Positions 34,236-44,541 of a stretch of DNA of 64,000 bases are shown piece after piece. Location: assembly GCA_018902385.1 (NCBI GenBank), contig JABSSW010000045.1:186001-250000 (forward strand), written 5' to 3'. The notes below the pieces were generated by a model. The model had not been told where the DNA came from. It searched no databases and saw only the letters and a program-made list of their open reading frames with translations. The translations under genes were made by a program, and so were the position numbers. Numbering within the stretch: the stretch's first letter is position 1; each line of letters starts with the position of its first letter. Source of the stretch: Physcia stellaris (taxonomy: Eukaryota > Ascomycota > Lecanoromycetes > Caliciales > Physciaceae).

Positions 34236-35655
34236 ATGGTCAAAGAAAGCAAACTCTACGACGTGTTGGGGGTACATTGCCAAAGCGGAGTTCTGCGACG
34301 ATCGAAAAAGCTGACTATTGCTATAGGTGTCACCTAATGCTTCAGATGCCGAGCTCAAGACAGCATATCGAAAGGGCGCTCTGAAACATCATCCTGGTGA
34401 GTTTACGAGCGGCATCTGGAGTATGCTAGCTTTATACTGATTGAAACGCCTCAAGATAAAAATGCCCATAGCCCCGAAGCTGCAGAGAAATTCAAGGAGA
34501 TATCGCACGCTTACGAAGTCCTTCAGGACTCCCAGAAACGCCAGATATATGATCAATATGGCGAAGAGGGTCTAGAACAAGGAGGTGGTGGCGGTGGTAT
34601 GGCTGCTGAAGATCTCTTTGCACAGTTCTTCGGTGGAGGCGGTGGAGGCCCGTTTGGGAGTATGTTTGGCGGCGGCATGCGCGAGCAAGGTCCGAAAAAG
34701 GCACGCACTATTCACCATGTCCACAAGGTCTCCCTTGAAGACATCTACCGTGGTAAAGTGTCGAAGCTCGCCTTACAGAAGTCAGTTATCTGCCCTGCGT
34801 GCGACGGCCGTGGTGGAAAGGAGGGCGCAGTCAAAACCTGCAATGGATGCAATGGCGCCGGTATGAAGACAATGATGCGGCAAATGGGTCCCATGATCCA
34901 ACGTTTTCAAACAGTCTGCCCCGACTGCCAAGGAGAGGGCGAAATCGTCCGGGATAAAGATAGATGCAAACGTTGCACAGGGAAGAAGACCGTTATCGAG
35001 CGCAAGGTCCTTCATGTTCATGTCGACAAAGGTGTCAAGACTGGCCACAAAATCGATTTCCGAGGCGAAGGAGACCAGATGCCCGGGGTGCTCGCGGGAG
35101 ATGTTCAATTCGAAATCGAACAGAAACCACATCCACGCTTCCAACGAAAGGACGACGATCTTTTCTTCCACGCGGAAATTGATCTTCTTACAGCACTCGC
35201 TGGTGGGGAGATTCATGTTGAGCACCTTGACGACCGTTGGTTGACTGTCAGGATGGAACCAGGAGAGGTCATCAGCCCTGGTAAGGTCTTTCCTATCAGC
35301 AATCTACCCACAAACAATCTATATTGACATATTGGCAGGTGAAATCAAGATGATCCGCGGTCAAGGTATGCCTTCAATGCGTCACCACGATTTCGGAAAT
35401 CTCTATGTACAATTCGACGTCAAATTCCCACCTGAAATGTTCAACACTCCAGAGAAGATACAAATGCTGGAACAGATCTTGCCACCCCGGAAAGAAACAA
35501 TACAGCCTCCTCCCGATGCGATGATCGACGATTTTGCCCTTGAGGCCGTTGATCAGGGCGGCCAACGACGAGCACAGGGCGCAACTCAAATGGAAGAGGA
35601 TGAGGAGGATGGTGTACCACATGGAGCGGAGAGGATGCAGTGCGCCTCTCAGTGA
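34236..35655 (+). CDS. ydj1: Type I DnaJ/Hsp40 co-chaperone (Ydj1/Mas5)
   Basis: Stimulates Hsp70 ATPase and delivers clients in the cytosol and to mitochondria/ER. Exons 34236-34271, 34327-34396, 34456-35280 and 35339-35655 give 415 aa. J domain: [20 protein letters not shown], with the HPD triad split HP/D by intron 2. A Gly-rich region ([14 protein letters not shown]) follows, then four zinc-finger CxxCxGxG-type repeats ([32 protein letters not shown]) and the client-binding domain. The protein ends CASQ, a CaaX box identical to that of yeast Ydj1, so C-terminal farnesylation is expected. Confidence 0.96.
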
Positions 35656-36162
35656 TTGAAGCTACAAGAGATCAACGAAAATGAGCGAACGCTTTAACGC
35701 CATGATCCTGACGAGCTCACACTATCATCTCTAACGAATGGCTCAAACCCACATCCACCGAATGACACTTCCTTTTGTATTTCTGCCGGTCCATTCTCGC
35801 TCCTAGTCCGCCAACATTGCTTCTACTTACGGCTGGCAAAAGTCGCTAGACTCCAAATCCCCTGCATTCGGAGCCATGGGTGATGGTCTGTCCGCCTCAT
35901 TTGCGTGCATACCATACTACGATAGAGCGATAGATTTCTTATGGTAAGGGCGAAATCATCTTCTTGCAAGGCATGGCGCTCTGGGGGCACTTAGGGAGGG
36001 TTTAGATAAGGCGCTGCAGAATGATGCTTTAATGGAATCTCATTACACTGTATCCTAGTCTCATCGGTTGTGTAGTTCTCTTCGTTAGCACTCTTTGGAC
36101 ATACAGTATGCCACGCCAAACATCAGCCCCTGCCAACCAAAGCTACTGCCCCTCCAACAATA
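35656..36162. other. Intergenic ydj1 to GNAT gene
   Basis: 507 bp between tandem genes. The last 60 bp turn markedly C-rich, continuous with the skewed start of the next gene. A different-frame ATG at 36108 opens 140 codons but shows no domain. Confidence 0.5.
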
Positions 36163-37278
36163 ATGACCCCACCATCACACCTACCACCCACGTTCCCTCA
36201 CCCCAACGCCTTCGATACCCTCCTCCCCCATCTCCTCCCCCTTCTGCCCTCGACCATTCCCTTAGTCCGCCGCATCCAATTCCACCTTTCCTCCCCGCAC
36301 GCCAAAGTCCTCGCAACATTCCCACCCTCCCATACCCCACCAGCAACCCCGCTCCCCTTCTCCGCATGCTGGGTCGACCGCACCCGCCGCCCAGAAACCG
36401 AATGCTGGATCTTTTCCACCTACGAAATCTCCCACAATGCCTGTACCCCGCAACCGCACGAGGCGATCCCAACTCCAGAAGCCGCTACCGCACGCGCGCA
36501 GCTCCTCGCGCTCCTCCTGGCCATCGCTGAGACGCCTTGGCTGGAGTCCGTGGAAGAGGGAGAAGAAGAACTGCCGCTCCTCATCATCGGAAGCGTACAC
36601 GCCTCCCTCCTGCCCCTCCTCGCCGGCAACGAGCGCTTACCTGCCTCCGACGGCGTGATATCGCGCCTGCGCCCGCGAGGTACTAAGGACGGCGGCACGA
36701 GTGTGCTGGGCGGCGTGTCGGGTGCGTATACGAAATGGATTATCCCGCCCTCTGTCTCCGTCTCCGACTCCACAGCGGCATCGAAACCAGAGGGAACTTT
36801 GCCGCCTGGGTGTAGCTTCAGTGCGATCAAGAGGGAGGAATTGGGCAGGGTGGTGGCTAGCACGAAGATCCCGAGGTCGGAGGCTACGCTTGCGGGGCTG
36901 GGGGGTGTTTGCGTACGGGATGCGGAGGGGAGGGTCCTCAGTTGGGGGTTTCTGGGCGTGGATGGCAGCTTGAGCAGTTTGTTTACTGAACAGGGGTATA
37001 GGGGACGAGGACTGGCGAAGGCGGTTGCGGGGGCGTTGGTTGAGGGGCTGGGTGGGGAGGGGGAGGGGTCGTTGGGGATGCGGTATCGAGGCATCCGGGA
37101 CGGCGAGGGGTGGGCGCATAGTGATATTGATGCTGGGAATAAGGGGAGCGCTGCCGTTGCACGAGCGTGTGGTGGTAGGGTTGGATGGGAATGTCGGTGG
37201 ATAAGCGTCGATCTGGGGAAGGTGAAGGATGTGGTTTCACGCCTTGACGTTGAAGGTGACCAGATTGCCTCTGGTTGA
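36163..37278 (+). CDS. GNAT-type N-acetyltransferase (FR47-like)
   Basis: A single-exon 371-residue protein. The C-terminal third has a GNAT core: SWGFLGVDGSLSSLFTE, then the acetyl-CoA pyrophosphate-binding loop QGYRGRGLAKAVAGAL, then a glycine-N-acyltransferase-like ending (SDIDAGNKGSAAVARACGG, VGWECRWISVDLG). The N-terminal half is Pro/Leu-rich and poorly defined. Substrate is unknown. The gene is far more GC-rich than its neighbours: its first ~500 nt are C-rich on the + strand and its last ~450 nt G-rich. The true start is uncertain because the upstream sequence is also C-rich. Confidence 0.78.
   Translation: MTPPSHLPPTFPHPNAFDTLLPHLLPLLPSTIPLVRRIQFHLSSPHAKVLATFPPSHTPPATPLPFSACWVDRTRRPETECWIFSTYEISHNACTPQPHEAIPTPEAATARAQLLALLLAIAETPWLESVEEGEEELPLLIIGSVHASLLPLLAGNERLPASDGVISRLRPRGTKDGGTSVLGGVSGAYTKWIIPPSVSVSDSTAASKPEGTLPPGCSFSAIKREELGRVVASTKIPRSEATLAGLGGVCVRDAEGRVLSWGFLGVDGSLSSLFTEQGYRGRGLAKAVAGALVEGLGGEGEGSLGMRYRGIRDGEGWAHSDIDAGNKGSAAVARACGGRVGWECRWISVDLGKVKDVVSRLDVEGDQIASG
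37044..37068 (+). other. G-quadruplex-type run in the GNAT coding strand
   Basis: Five runs of 3-5 G separated by one or two bases lie within 25 nt, meeting the canonical four-tract G4 pattern in both the coding DNA strand and the mRNA. Further G3-G6 runs lie at 36899-36935. Confidence 0.8.
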
Positions 37279-37593
37279 TGAGGGCAAGCAGATTATGATC
37301 TCAGAGCGTCCGGACTGTTGCGATCGATGTTCACACATTCGATGTACATTATGAAAGGTCCAATCGTAGATATTAGATATTTCTTGGATAGATGCACAGG
37401 GCCGTAAAGGCATAAAAACAGTTACAGATGCGCTTTGTAGAAAATGTCGCCAAAAAGAGTAGCATAAGCTATCAAACACGCTTGAAGCCGGGACGGATTT
37501 CACCGTCGGGTAATGGGCTCGCTGGAGCAGGGGTATAAGGTACAAATGAAAAGACCAAAGGGGAAGCTGCCGTATGATCCAGACTCGTGGTCA
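37279..37593. other. Convergent intergenic GNAT / Sel1 gene
   Basis: 315 bp between two 3' ends, AT-richer than the GNAT gene; no gene seen. Confidence 0.5.
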
Positions 37594-39871
37594 TCAAGAC
37601 CGCGTGGTCACTGACTTCTTTCTTCCAAAAATCGTTCGGGTCCTCGACTTGTCCCGGGGCTTCTTTTCCGGGGCTGTTTGTTTCTCACTTCGCGCCTGGC
37701 GGTCGCTGCTGTCATCTGCGTATTTGGGTTTATAGATCCTACGAAGATGCTTAATATGATGAGATTCGTGAGGATAGGATCAACTGCTTACCAGCTATTG
37801 CCAACCATGCTCATTCCCTTTGCTTCCGCCATCCTGTAGTACTTGGCTGCCTTCTTCAAATCCTTTTTACAACCAGTGCCTTGCGTGTAGCAGAATCCAG
37901 CTTCGGCCAGGGCGTCAGCGTCCCCCAGTTGCCCGCAATTTCGAAGCATCGAAGCGCAAGTGCTTTGTCCTGTTCGATTCCCCAGCCATTCATATGACTT
38001 ACACCGAGCTCGTAGATGCTCAAGGCAAATTGAGCCCTCCGCTTTTTCTGTTCAAGCACATCAGCTGGCTTGCCGTCCTTGGTCTGGGTCTCGTCATCGG
38101 CTAGCTCCAAGCTGGCGCAGTCGGCTGCTCTCCGAAGCCATTGCACGCCCTCATGTTGATTTGGGCGCATACCCCAGCCGTGTCGGCAAGCGAGTGCGTA
38201 CAGAAGCATAGCTGTTGGAAGGTTGTGTTTCGCTGCGATTCGAAGATGGTAGGTGGATTCTTTGAAATTTCCACGTTCGTGAGACTCGATGCCTTTGGCA
38301 AGGTGGTCTTCAGCGGACAACTCCCTGGAGTCGACCATCGCACGACTATTGTACGACCGTGCCTTGATTGTACTGCCGGAGCGCATTGATGCTGATGACT
38401 GATCGTGACTTAATGGGGTGGGTGGTGGTCGATTCACCCTTTGCCTATCAATCTCGTCCGACGGGCGAGGGGGCGATCTGGAAAGCTCCCCGCTAGGCTT
38501 TGGTGACTGTGTAGACGATACAGCTGGTGATGTAGATCCGTTACGATCCGAAGTGGGCGGCGTTACAGGCTGCACATTGGTCGGATGTACAGACTGTTCC
38601 CACTCGAAGTGAGGCATCGGAAGCAGATCTAGCGGTTCCGAGTCTCTTTGCAGCATTCGTCCACGAGGTAAAGAAAACTTGGCGTAAATGTATGAGGGTG
38701 CCGGTGGGGCTGCCTGGCCTTTGACATCCGTTATGTGCTCGTTGGAGATGCTCACCGGAGTCTGTACGGTGTCATCCGTGAATATGAAAGGCTGACTATC
38801 CGACGACGGTTGGCGTGAGTTCAGTTCGAGCGATGGTCGTACGTCAAAGGAGGGTTGTCTTGAACTCGTGTCGAGGGAGGGTCTTCCCATACTGCCGCGG
38901 GATATAGGACGGGAAAAGTTGTACGTGGGGCGAGCGAGTCGTGAGCCCCCTAAAGAGTATTCAGAATTCAGGGAAGGGGATCTCCCATGAACTTGAACAA
39001 ATGGAGATAAAGGTGAGCGAGGTAGAGACAGCCCGCTACTAGATGATTGCTTTCGATGCAATGAGAAGGAGGATCCATTAGTAGACGCGCTGAGCTCGTC
39101 GTCCGAGCTATCGGCAGGTACTGATCTGATGCTCGCTTGACGTAGTTGTGGCGACTGAGGGGGTACAAGCCCACTCGGCTTTTGACTTTTAACAGAGGCA
39201 GAATCCGAAGACAAGTCACGCTGAATTGGCTCTCGAAACCTTGCTGCATTTGTCTCGATCGATCGGTTTGCGTGATGTGTTTTCTGATGGGCATGGAAGC
39301 CCGAAGCTGTGGTTGACGGTTCTGGTGACTGAGCTCGCAAAGCTCCGAAGTAACTGTTGACAACATGCCCATGATCAGGTTGTGCGGTAAATTCGGCGGG
39401 TGTGGCGAATATCTCCTCGTCCACTTCACCGTCCACATCGTTATCACCAAGAGGTACCCCACTCATTCGCGGATAGAATGATTTCGGCCGGAATGATGGC
39501 TCGGCGACCTCAGGGACAGTCCCTGGTTCCTCCTTCTTTGGAGACAACGAGTTGTCGTCTATGGCATTCTTGGTTTCTGCTGACCTTGATTGAAGATATC
39601 CAGATGGTTGTGAACTCTTCAATGAGTACCCAGTAGTCAGAGGGGGCAGTCGGCTGACTCGTCGTCCATTACGAGCACTGTCATCCAGCTTTTTGGCAAG
39701 TAACCTACTTTGTGCTGCAAAAGCGTCCAACGGTGACATCGAAGGGGGTATGTCGCCGTCCATGTGGGCGATGCGTGGTGAAAGAAGCGCTCTGGGAGAG
39801 GATGGAGCGCCAGAATCGGTGGTCTCGTGAGATTTCGACCTAAAGTCGATGAAGGTAGGGCGGACAGGCAT
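37594..39871 (-). CDS. Sel1-repeat protein of the Nif1/DSF2 family, with an apparent frameshift
   Basis: Related to fission yeast Nif1 (Wee1-pathway regulator) and yeast Dsf2. Start MPVRPTFIDFRSKS at 39871. About 480 residues are Ser/Pro-rich and disordered with many SP sites, then Sel1-like repeats (DHLAKGIESHERGNFKESTY, then AMLLYALACRHGWGMRPN, then LSIYELGVSHMNGWGIEQD) follow. The reading frame breaks at the C5 run 37922-37926: the Sel1 repeat continues in the next frame as DADALAEAGFCYTQGTGC. A last intron (about 37750-37790) leads to the basic tail IYKPKYADDSSDR, with stop at 37594-37596. An upstream Met at 39988 is possible but its leader looks non-coding. Confidence 0.86.
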
Positions 39872-41056
39872 GTTGAGAGTATGTGAGAGGTACTTGAGGT
39901 CGTCGACGGTACAGGTGTAATTGTGTATCTGAAACCCGAATTGGCTCAGTGCCACGAAACGGCGCAATATTAGGAGGTATAAGCGCACGACAAGCCGGAA
40001 CCGGCGACTTGAGAGTTTGCGAGAGTACAGGTCCTAATATCGCAGTAAGATGTACTCGGTATGGGTGATGCTAGGAAGTAGTAAGGGTTGCATGGACTTT
40101 GGTGAAGCGTACGCTGTACGTCACAGTGAGGGTCGGAGTGATGTCAAGGGAGGTCTCAAGGGCAAGTCTGTGCTGTGGCAATGCGACCTTGCGCATGTCA
40201 AAGGAGGGTAAGAATGGCAATCAGATGTAGATGGTCTGATGGGAATCAAGATGCGGTAGATCAATAGTTGTTGAAGGTGACTTGGGTGAGAAATGGTGCC
40301 AATTATTTCTCAGGGATGAGCAAGATCCGTGATTGGCGCAGGCCAACAAAGCCCAAAATACTAAAATACATCGACTCTTAGAACACCCGGCAAGCCATTG
40401 ACGAACACCCCAATCGACCCCTGCGTCTGCCCGACACGTTAGAGTTGAAGCAGAGTAGGCAGCTTTTCGCGATCGAGTCAAAGAGTGCAGCAGCACTCAG
40501 AGTCGGCAGCCACCTGGATAGCGGAGATGAGACCTGAAGCATCTCATATCCCAACCAGACAGTCTGCTTGAATTTCCACAATCTCCAAATCTGCCTTCCC
40601 GAGCCCTTATTGGCTATTGTTATACGGAGGTACAGTTGATGGGTCACGATTATTCCTCTTGGAGCTCCTTCCAGGCTGATGGATAATACTACATATCTGC
40701 TCATATCCTGTATTAGGCTATAAAGTACTTTTATCGTTGTCCGCCTCGGTTCAACCCGTCAAGTGGAGAGTAAATTCGGGCTGATGGGGCACGTGCTCAA
40801 GCTCCCGATCTGGAAATGACAGATACGGGGCCAGGTAATGTATTCTGGCCTGCTTGACACGGAGAGCCTCGCTTTACACCATGTTCACCTCGCGACATAT
40901 GATCATTATAACTGAAGAAGTTATGAGCGTCCTTGCAGTCTCATCGTCACCCATCCAAATCATATCGCGATTATAACGTCCTCCTTTCTTTGAGTTCTTC
41001 CCAGTAAACTCGACACAATTCCAAGAACCAACCGGTCAATCCTATGCTCTATCGTC
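39872..41056. promoter_or_regulatory. Divergent region Sel1 gene / FAR-17a-like gene
   Basis: 1.2 kb. Short minus-strand frames (91 and 108 codons at 40221-40704) show no motif. Probably promoter and leader sequence for both neighbours. Confidence 0.5.
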
Positions 41057-41879
41057 ATGAGGTCGCTGTACAATCTGCTGGGCGCCCATGAATCTTCCGA
41101 ATCTACAAATCGCTATACTACATCGTGGCTGCTCTCACCGCTACTGTTCGGCTTACTTCGTCTGCTGATATCCATTTACTGTTTTGTGGCCATTTTCCTC
41201 ATTTTCGGCTGGTATGACTCTCACCACGACTCGCTGGCAGCACGGCATTCGTTTTCATACTTCACCGACCTGACCTATTGGGGTCTCGCCTTCTATTTCC
41301 TCTTCAGCAGCCTGCACACATTGTCCTACGCGCGTACAGGTCGTGCGTGGTTACAAACCTGGCCAAGGTCGTTGCAAGCAGCACATGCCATTTTCTACAC
41401 GACAGTAGTTACATTCCCTATCTTGGTCACGGCGGTTTTCTGGGCAATACTCTACGATGGACACTGGTTTCCAATAGTATTCACGGCCTGGTCAAACACT
41501 TCACACCATGCGCTCAATACTGTTTTTGCCTGCTTGGAGATCTTCCTTCCACGGACGACCCCCACCACCACTCCATTTGCTGATACTTATTATTCTACTG
41601 GCATTGTACTTGGGTTTGGCCTACTTGACCAAGGCAACGGCAGGCTTCTATCCATACAGCTTTCTGGACACAAGCAAAGGCAGTGGCAGGGTGGCCGCAT
41701 ATGCGTTTGGCATATTGGCAGCTATTATTGTTATATTCGGCGTTGTATGGCTCGTCATTTACGGTAGGAAATGGTTAACTGAGACTCGACTCGGCATGAA
41801 TGGGAAATTCACCAAGAGCAAGCGGACAAGGGATACTGAGCAGTACGACGTGGAGATGGTCAGTCAAGAAGTGAAATGA
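41057..41879 (+). CDS. FAR-17a/AIG1-like integral membrane protein, with an apparent frameshift
   Basis: A multi-spanning membrane protein of the family that includes human AIG1 and ADTRP, which are threonine hydrolases of FAHFA lipids; the fungal role is unknown. About six hydrophobic segments are visible, and the conserved SNTSHHALNTVFACLEIFLP with its His pair. The frame is lost at the C5 run 41559-41563: the family continuation LHLLILIILLALYLGLAYL lies in the adjacent frame, ending with a basic cytosolic tail. With the shift ignored the protein would be about 273 residues. Confidence 0.75.
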
Positions 41880-42321
41880 CATGCTACGGAACGAGCTAGA
41901 CGGATGTTGCTTACATTATACCCCTGCCCTCTGGACTGCTTGATCAATTTCTGGCGGTGGACGATCATTACGCTACATTTCGAGCACAACTTACATTTCC
42001 GGGTCTCAGCATACTACATTTATTTCGCTTTGAAAGAGGCATGGAAGCTAAGATTCGGATAACGGGGAAGTCTTCGAAAATTCTTCATGGTTCAAATGAA
42101 TAGTATATATTGCATTGCAAACTGTATACGATGTATTAAAGACCTACTCGGGCGCGGTTCTTAGTGAGTGACCATGAAAGGCTCACTAAATTTAGATGGA
42201 GACACCCCTACCAAGTGGTGGCCACTTACTAAGAATGGCGCCGAGCATGAGTGATTGCTCCGGCACCGGAGACAGCCTACCGGATCACCTGGCTAGGAGC
42301 CTCTAGCAATGATATATACAC
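41880..42321. other. Convergent intergenic region
   Basis: 442 bp between the FAR-17a-like and metallo-beta-lactamase genes. It contains a near-palindromic pair, GTGAGTGACC... near 42164 and ACTTACTAAG near 42226, but no gene. Confidence 0.45.
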
Positions 42322-43998
42322 TCAAGCGTCACCTCCACTGACCACTTTTCCTTCCTTCACCAAGCCCGGCGCGATCCATGGCCTGCCAGGTTTCCCATCG
42401 ATCGGCAGTTCATTCAAAAAGCCCCATTGACTGCGAGACTTCCAGCCTTTCTGCTTCCAATCATTGAGCGTCCCTTTAGGGAACCAATCGACTACATCGA
42501 GGAGGCCTCCGTCATGTGCAACGCAGACGAACACATTTTCGTCCGCGTCGAATTCCTCTAATCTATCGACGCTCTGTTGGGCTGTGGGTGGGTCTATGTA
42601 CCAGCCTCCAGGTTCTTGGGTGACTTGATAAAAAGTCGAAGTACGCGCATTTGACGGGTCGCGATGAGACGGTATGAAGATAGAGCAAGGACATGGCATG
42701 CGGAAGCGATTTCTGTCGAGAGGTACCGAATCCGGTATGGAGGCAGGCATCTATTGACGAATCGAGAGTCAGCTCACGCTGTTCAAGAGATTTACAGAAT
42801 GTGACCCCAGCCACAACACTTTTACGGGTCGAACTGAAGCTGGGCTATGGCAGATAGTTGGAAAAGACATACAGGAGCGTAAGGGGTTGGACGGAAGCTG
42901 CCACCGAAATGACAAACGTCGCCTCCCATGAATACGAACGTGTCCGGCGTTGTCCGAGCGAGTCCAGAGATGTGACCTACGGCATGTCCAGGTACATCGA
43001 GGATGTAGAATGAACCGTCCCCAAACAGGTCGAAGGAGGGGTATTGGCCGATTTTCTTTGAGGAATCGAAGGACACCTCATGGACGTTGCGCCCCCTTAG
43101 GCTTTCTGTCAGCCTTGCTCGCGGGCTTCCATATCGGCGAAGACACTTGCTGCGTGGTGAGCACAGGAGGACATCTGCTTGACATACTTAAAGTCACTCT
43201 CAAGCATAGGAGAGTCTTTCTTCGATGGATAGCCTGGCATGAAAGCCTCCTTGAACCCTGGTCCAACATATAGATCCGTGGAATCGGGGAATAAGGAAAT
43301 GTCGCCTGTATGGTCCCTTTTGCAAAGAAATGCATCAGCATGTCCACCTCAGCTAAGCTCTGTATTGCAGATCACATGTCTTAAGCATAATGCTCCCGCG
43401 AAATAGTTGCAGCTCCAAGCGGATTCGGAAGACGAGAAAACTGTATCGAAACGACTTACCAATGCCAGTGGCTCCACACAACGGCACCTACATCGCTATC
43501 GTCCTCTCCTCCATCCCTCAACACCTCGTTCACACTCTTGGTTATTTTCAGACCTGGTATACCATTCTTGATTGAACCATGAGCAACGGGAGAATGGTTC
43601 CACCAATCTACCCTCTACGGAGATGTCGGAGTCAGTATTGCCAGTCTAAGGTGCGTTTGCGGGAGTTGCAACATGTTTCTGAAGCCCAATGTGTCATTTG
43701 CTTCAAGAACATGGTTCAAAACCCAAGAGACATTACGAAAATAGAAGAGAAAGCTCCGAAATATACGTACACACCCTAGGTCGAACATGAGGGTCTTGCC
43801 GAGCTTCCTGTTCTTGACCAAGAAGGCAAAAGTGGGCATGTTCATGTGTTCATGACCCTTCTGGACCGGCTGTACGAATGCTTTGGCCGGTACCACAATA
43901 TCGGTTGTAGTATTCACTATATGCACCTCTACAGTACAGTCGGACTTAGGAAGGTTAAGGAATGGACCTGCTTTTGGCTGAATTTCTTGGTCCGCCAT
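42322..43998 (-). CDS. Metallo-beta-lactamase-fold hydrolase
   Basis: A zinc-dependent hydrolase of the lactonase-like MBL branch; substrate unknown. Start MADQEIQPKAGPFLNLPKSD at 43998. Several introns: removal of the one ending near 43315 joins WSHWHW to DHTGDISLFPDS, giving the HxHxDH zinc motif. Later ligands are likely the His of DVPGHAVGHI and the FIPSHRDP block. An intron near 43085-43180 joins LESDF to LRGRNVHEVSFD. The last exon (42322-42750) begins at MPASIPDS after a phase-0 junction. No signal peptide is seen. It is divergent from msh1. Confidence 0.86.
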
Positions 43999-44541
43999 GA
44001 TAGCTTTCTCCGCAGCACCAACGGTAGAAGATCCTCAGAAGACGACTCTAGGGGAATTACACCGGGGAAGAAAAGGTTAGGCGGTAGCAATATGTACATG
44101 AACGATTGCCCATGTGGGGAAAGCGGGGATTGCAAAGAATACCATCCGTAACGAGAGGGGGTAACTGACGTCGGAGATGAACATAATGATTTTCGATATC
44201 GAAGCTGCACCGTAGGCTTGATAGATAGACCCATGCAGGCTACCGATAGGAGACTTTCTTGAAATAATACCTTTCAGAGCAATCAATCAGATGGTTGCAC
44301 TCTACTTACCATATTCGCGATGGATATCTAAGGATTTCAATGGACACTTTATATGCACAGGTTACCTGCTATCCCATTTTGACCAATTAACTCTTCCACT
44401 CCTCCGGTCGGGCGGAACAAAGGAGTGGCTTCAAGTGAGGTGCTCTCTGAACGACGCGCCTTCGAAGATAACCTATCTCCAACCCTAAACCTAGTTGTAA
44501 CTCTCCCAATTGGCAAGAAAAACCGTTCCTGGAATTCAATA
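43999..44541. promoter_or_regulatory. Divergent promoter region MBL / msh1
   Basis: 543 bp between the MBL start and the first ATG of msh1. The msh1 frame stays open upstream to 44425 but only from a GTG, so it is treated as leader. Confidence 0.5.

Noticed and set aside
36420-37119. Long minus-strand frames (224 and 160 codons) opposite the GNAT gene
   Set aside because: They arise from the GC-rich skewed composition; the + frame has a clear acetyltransferase motif.
44425-44541. N-terminal extension of MSH1 from 44425
   Set aside because: The frame opens with GTG there; the first ATG (44542) begins an Arg-rich presequence-like stretch.
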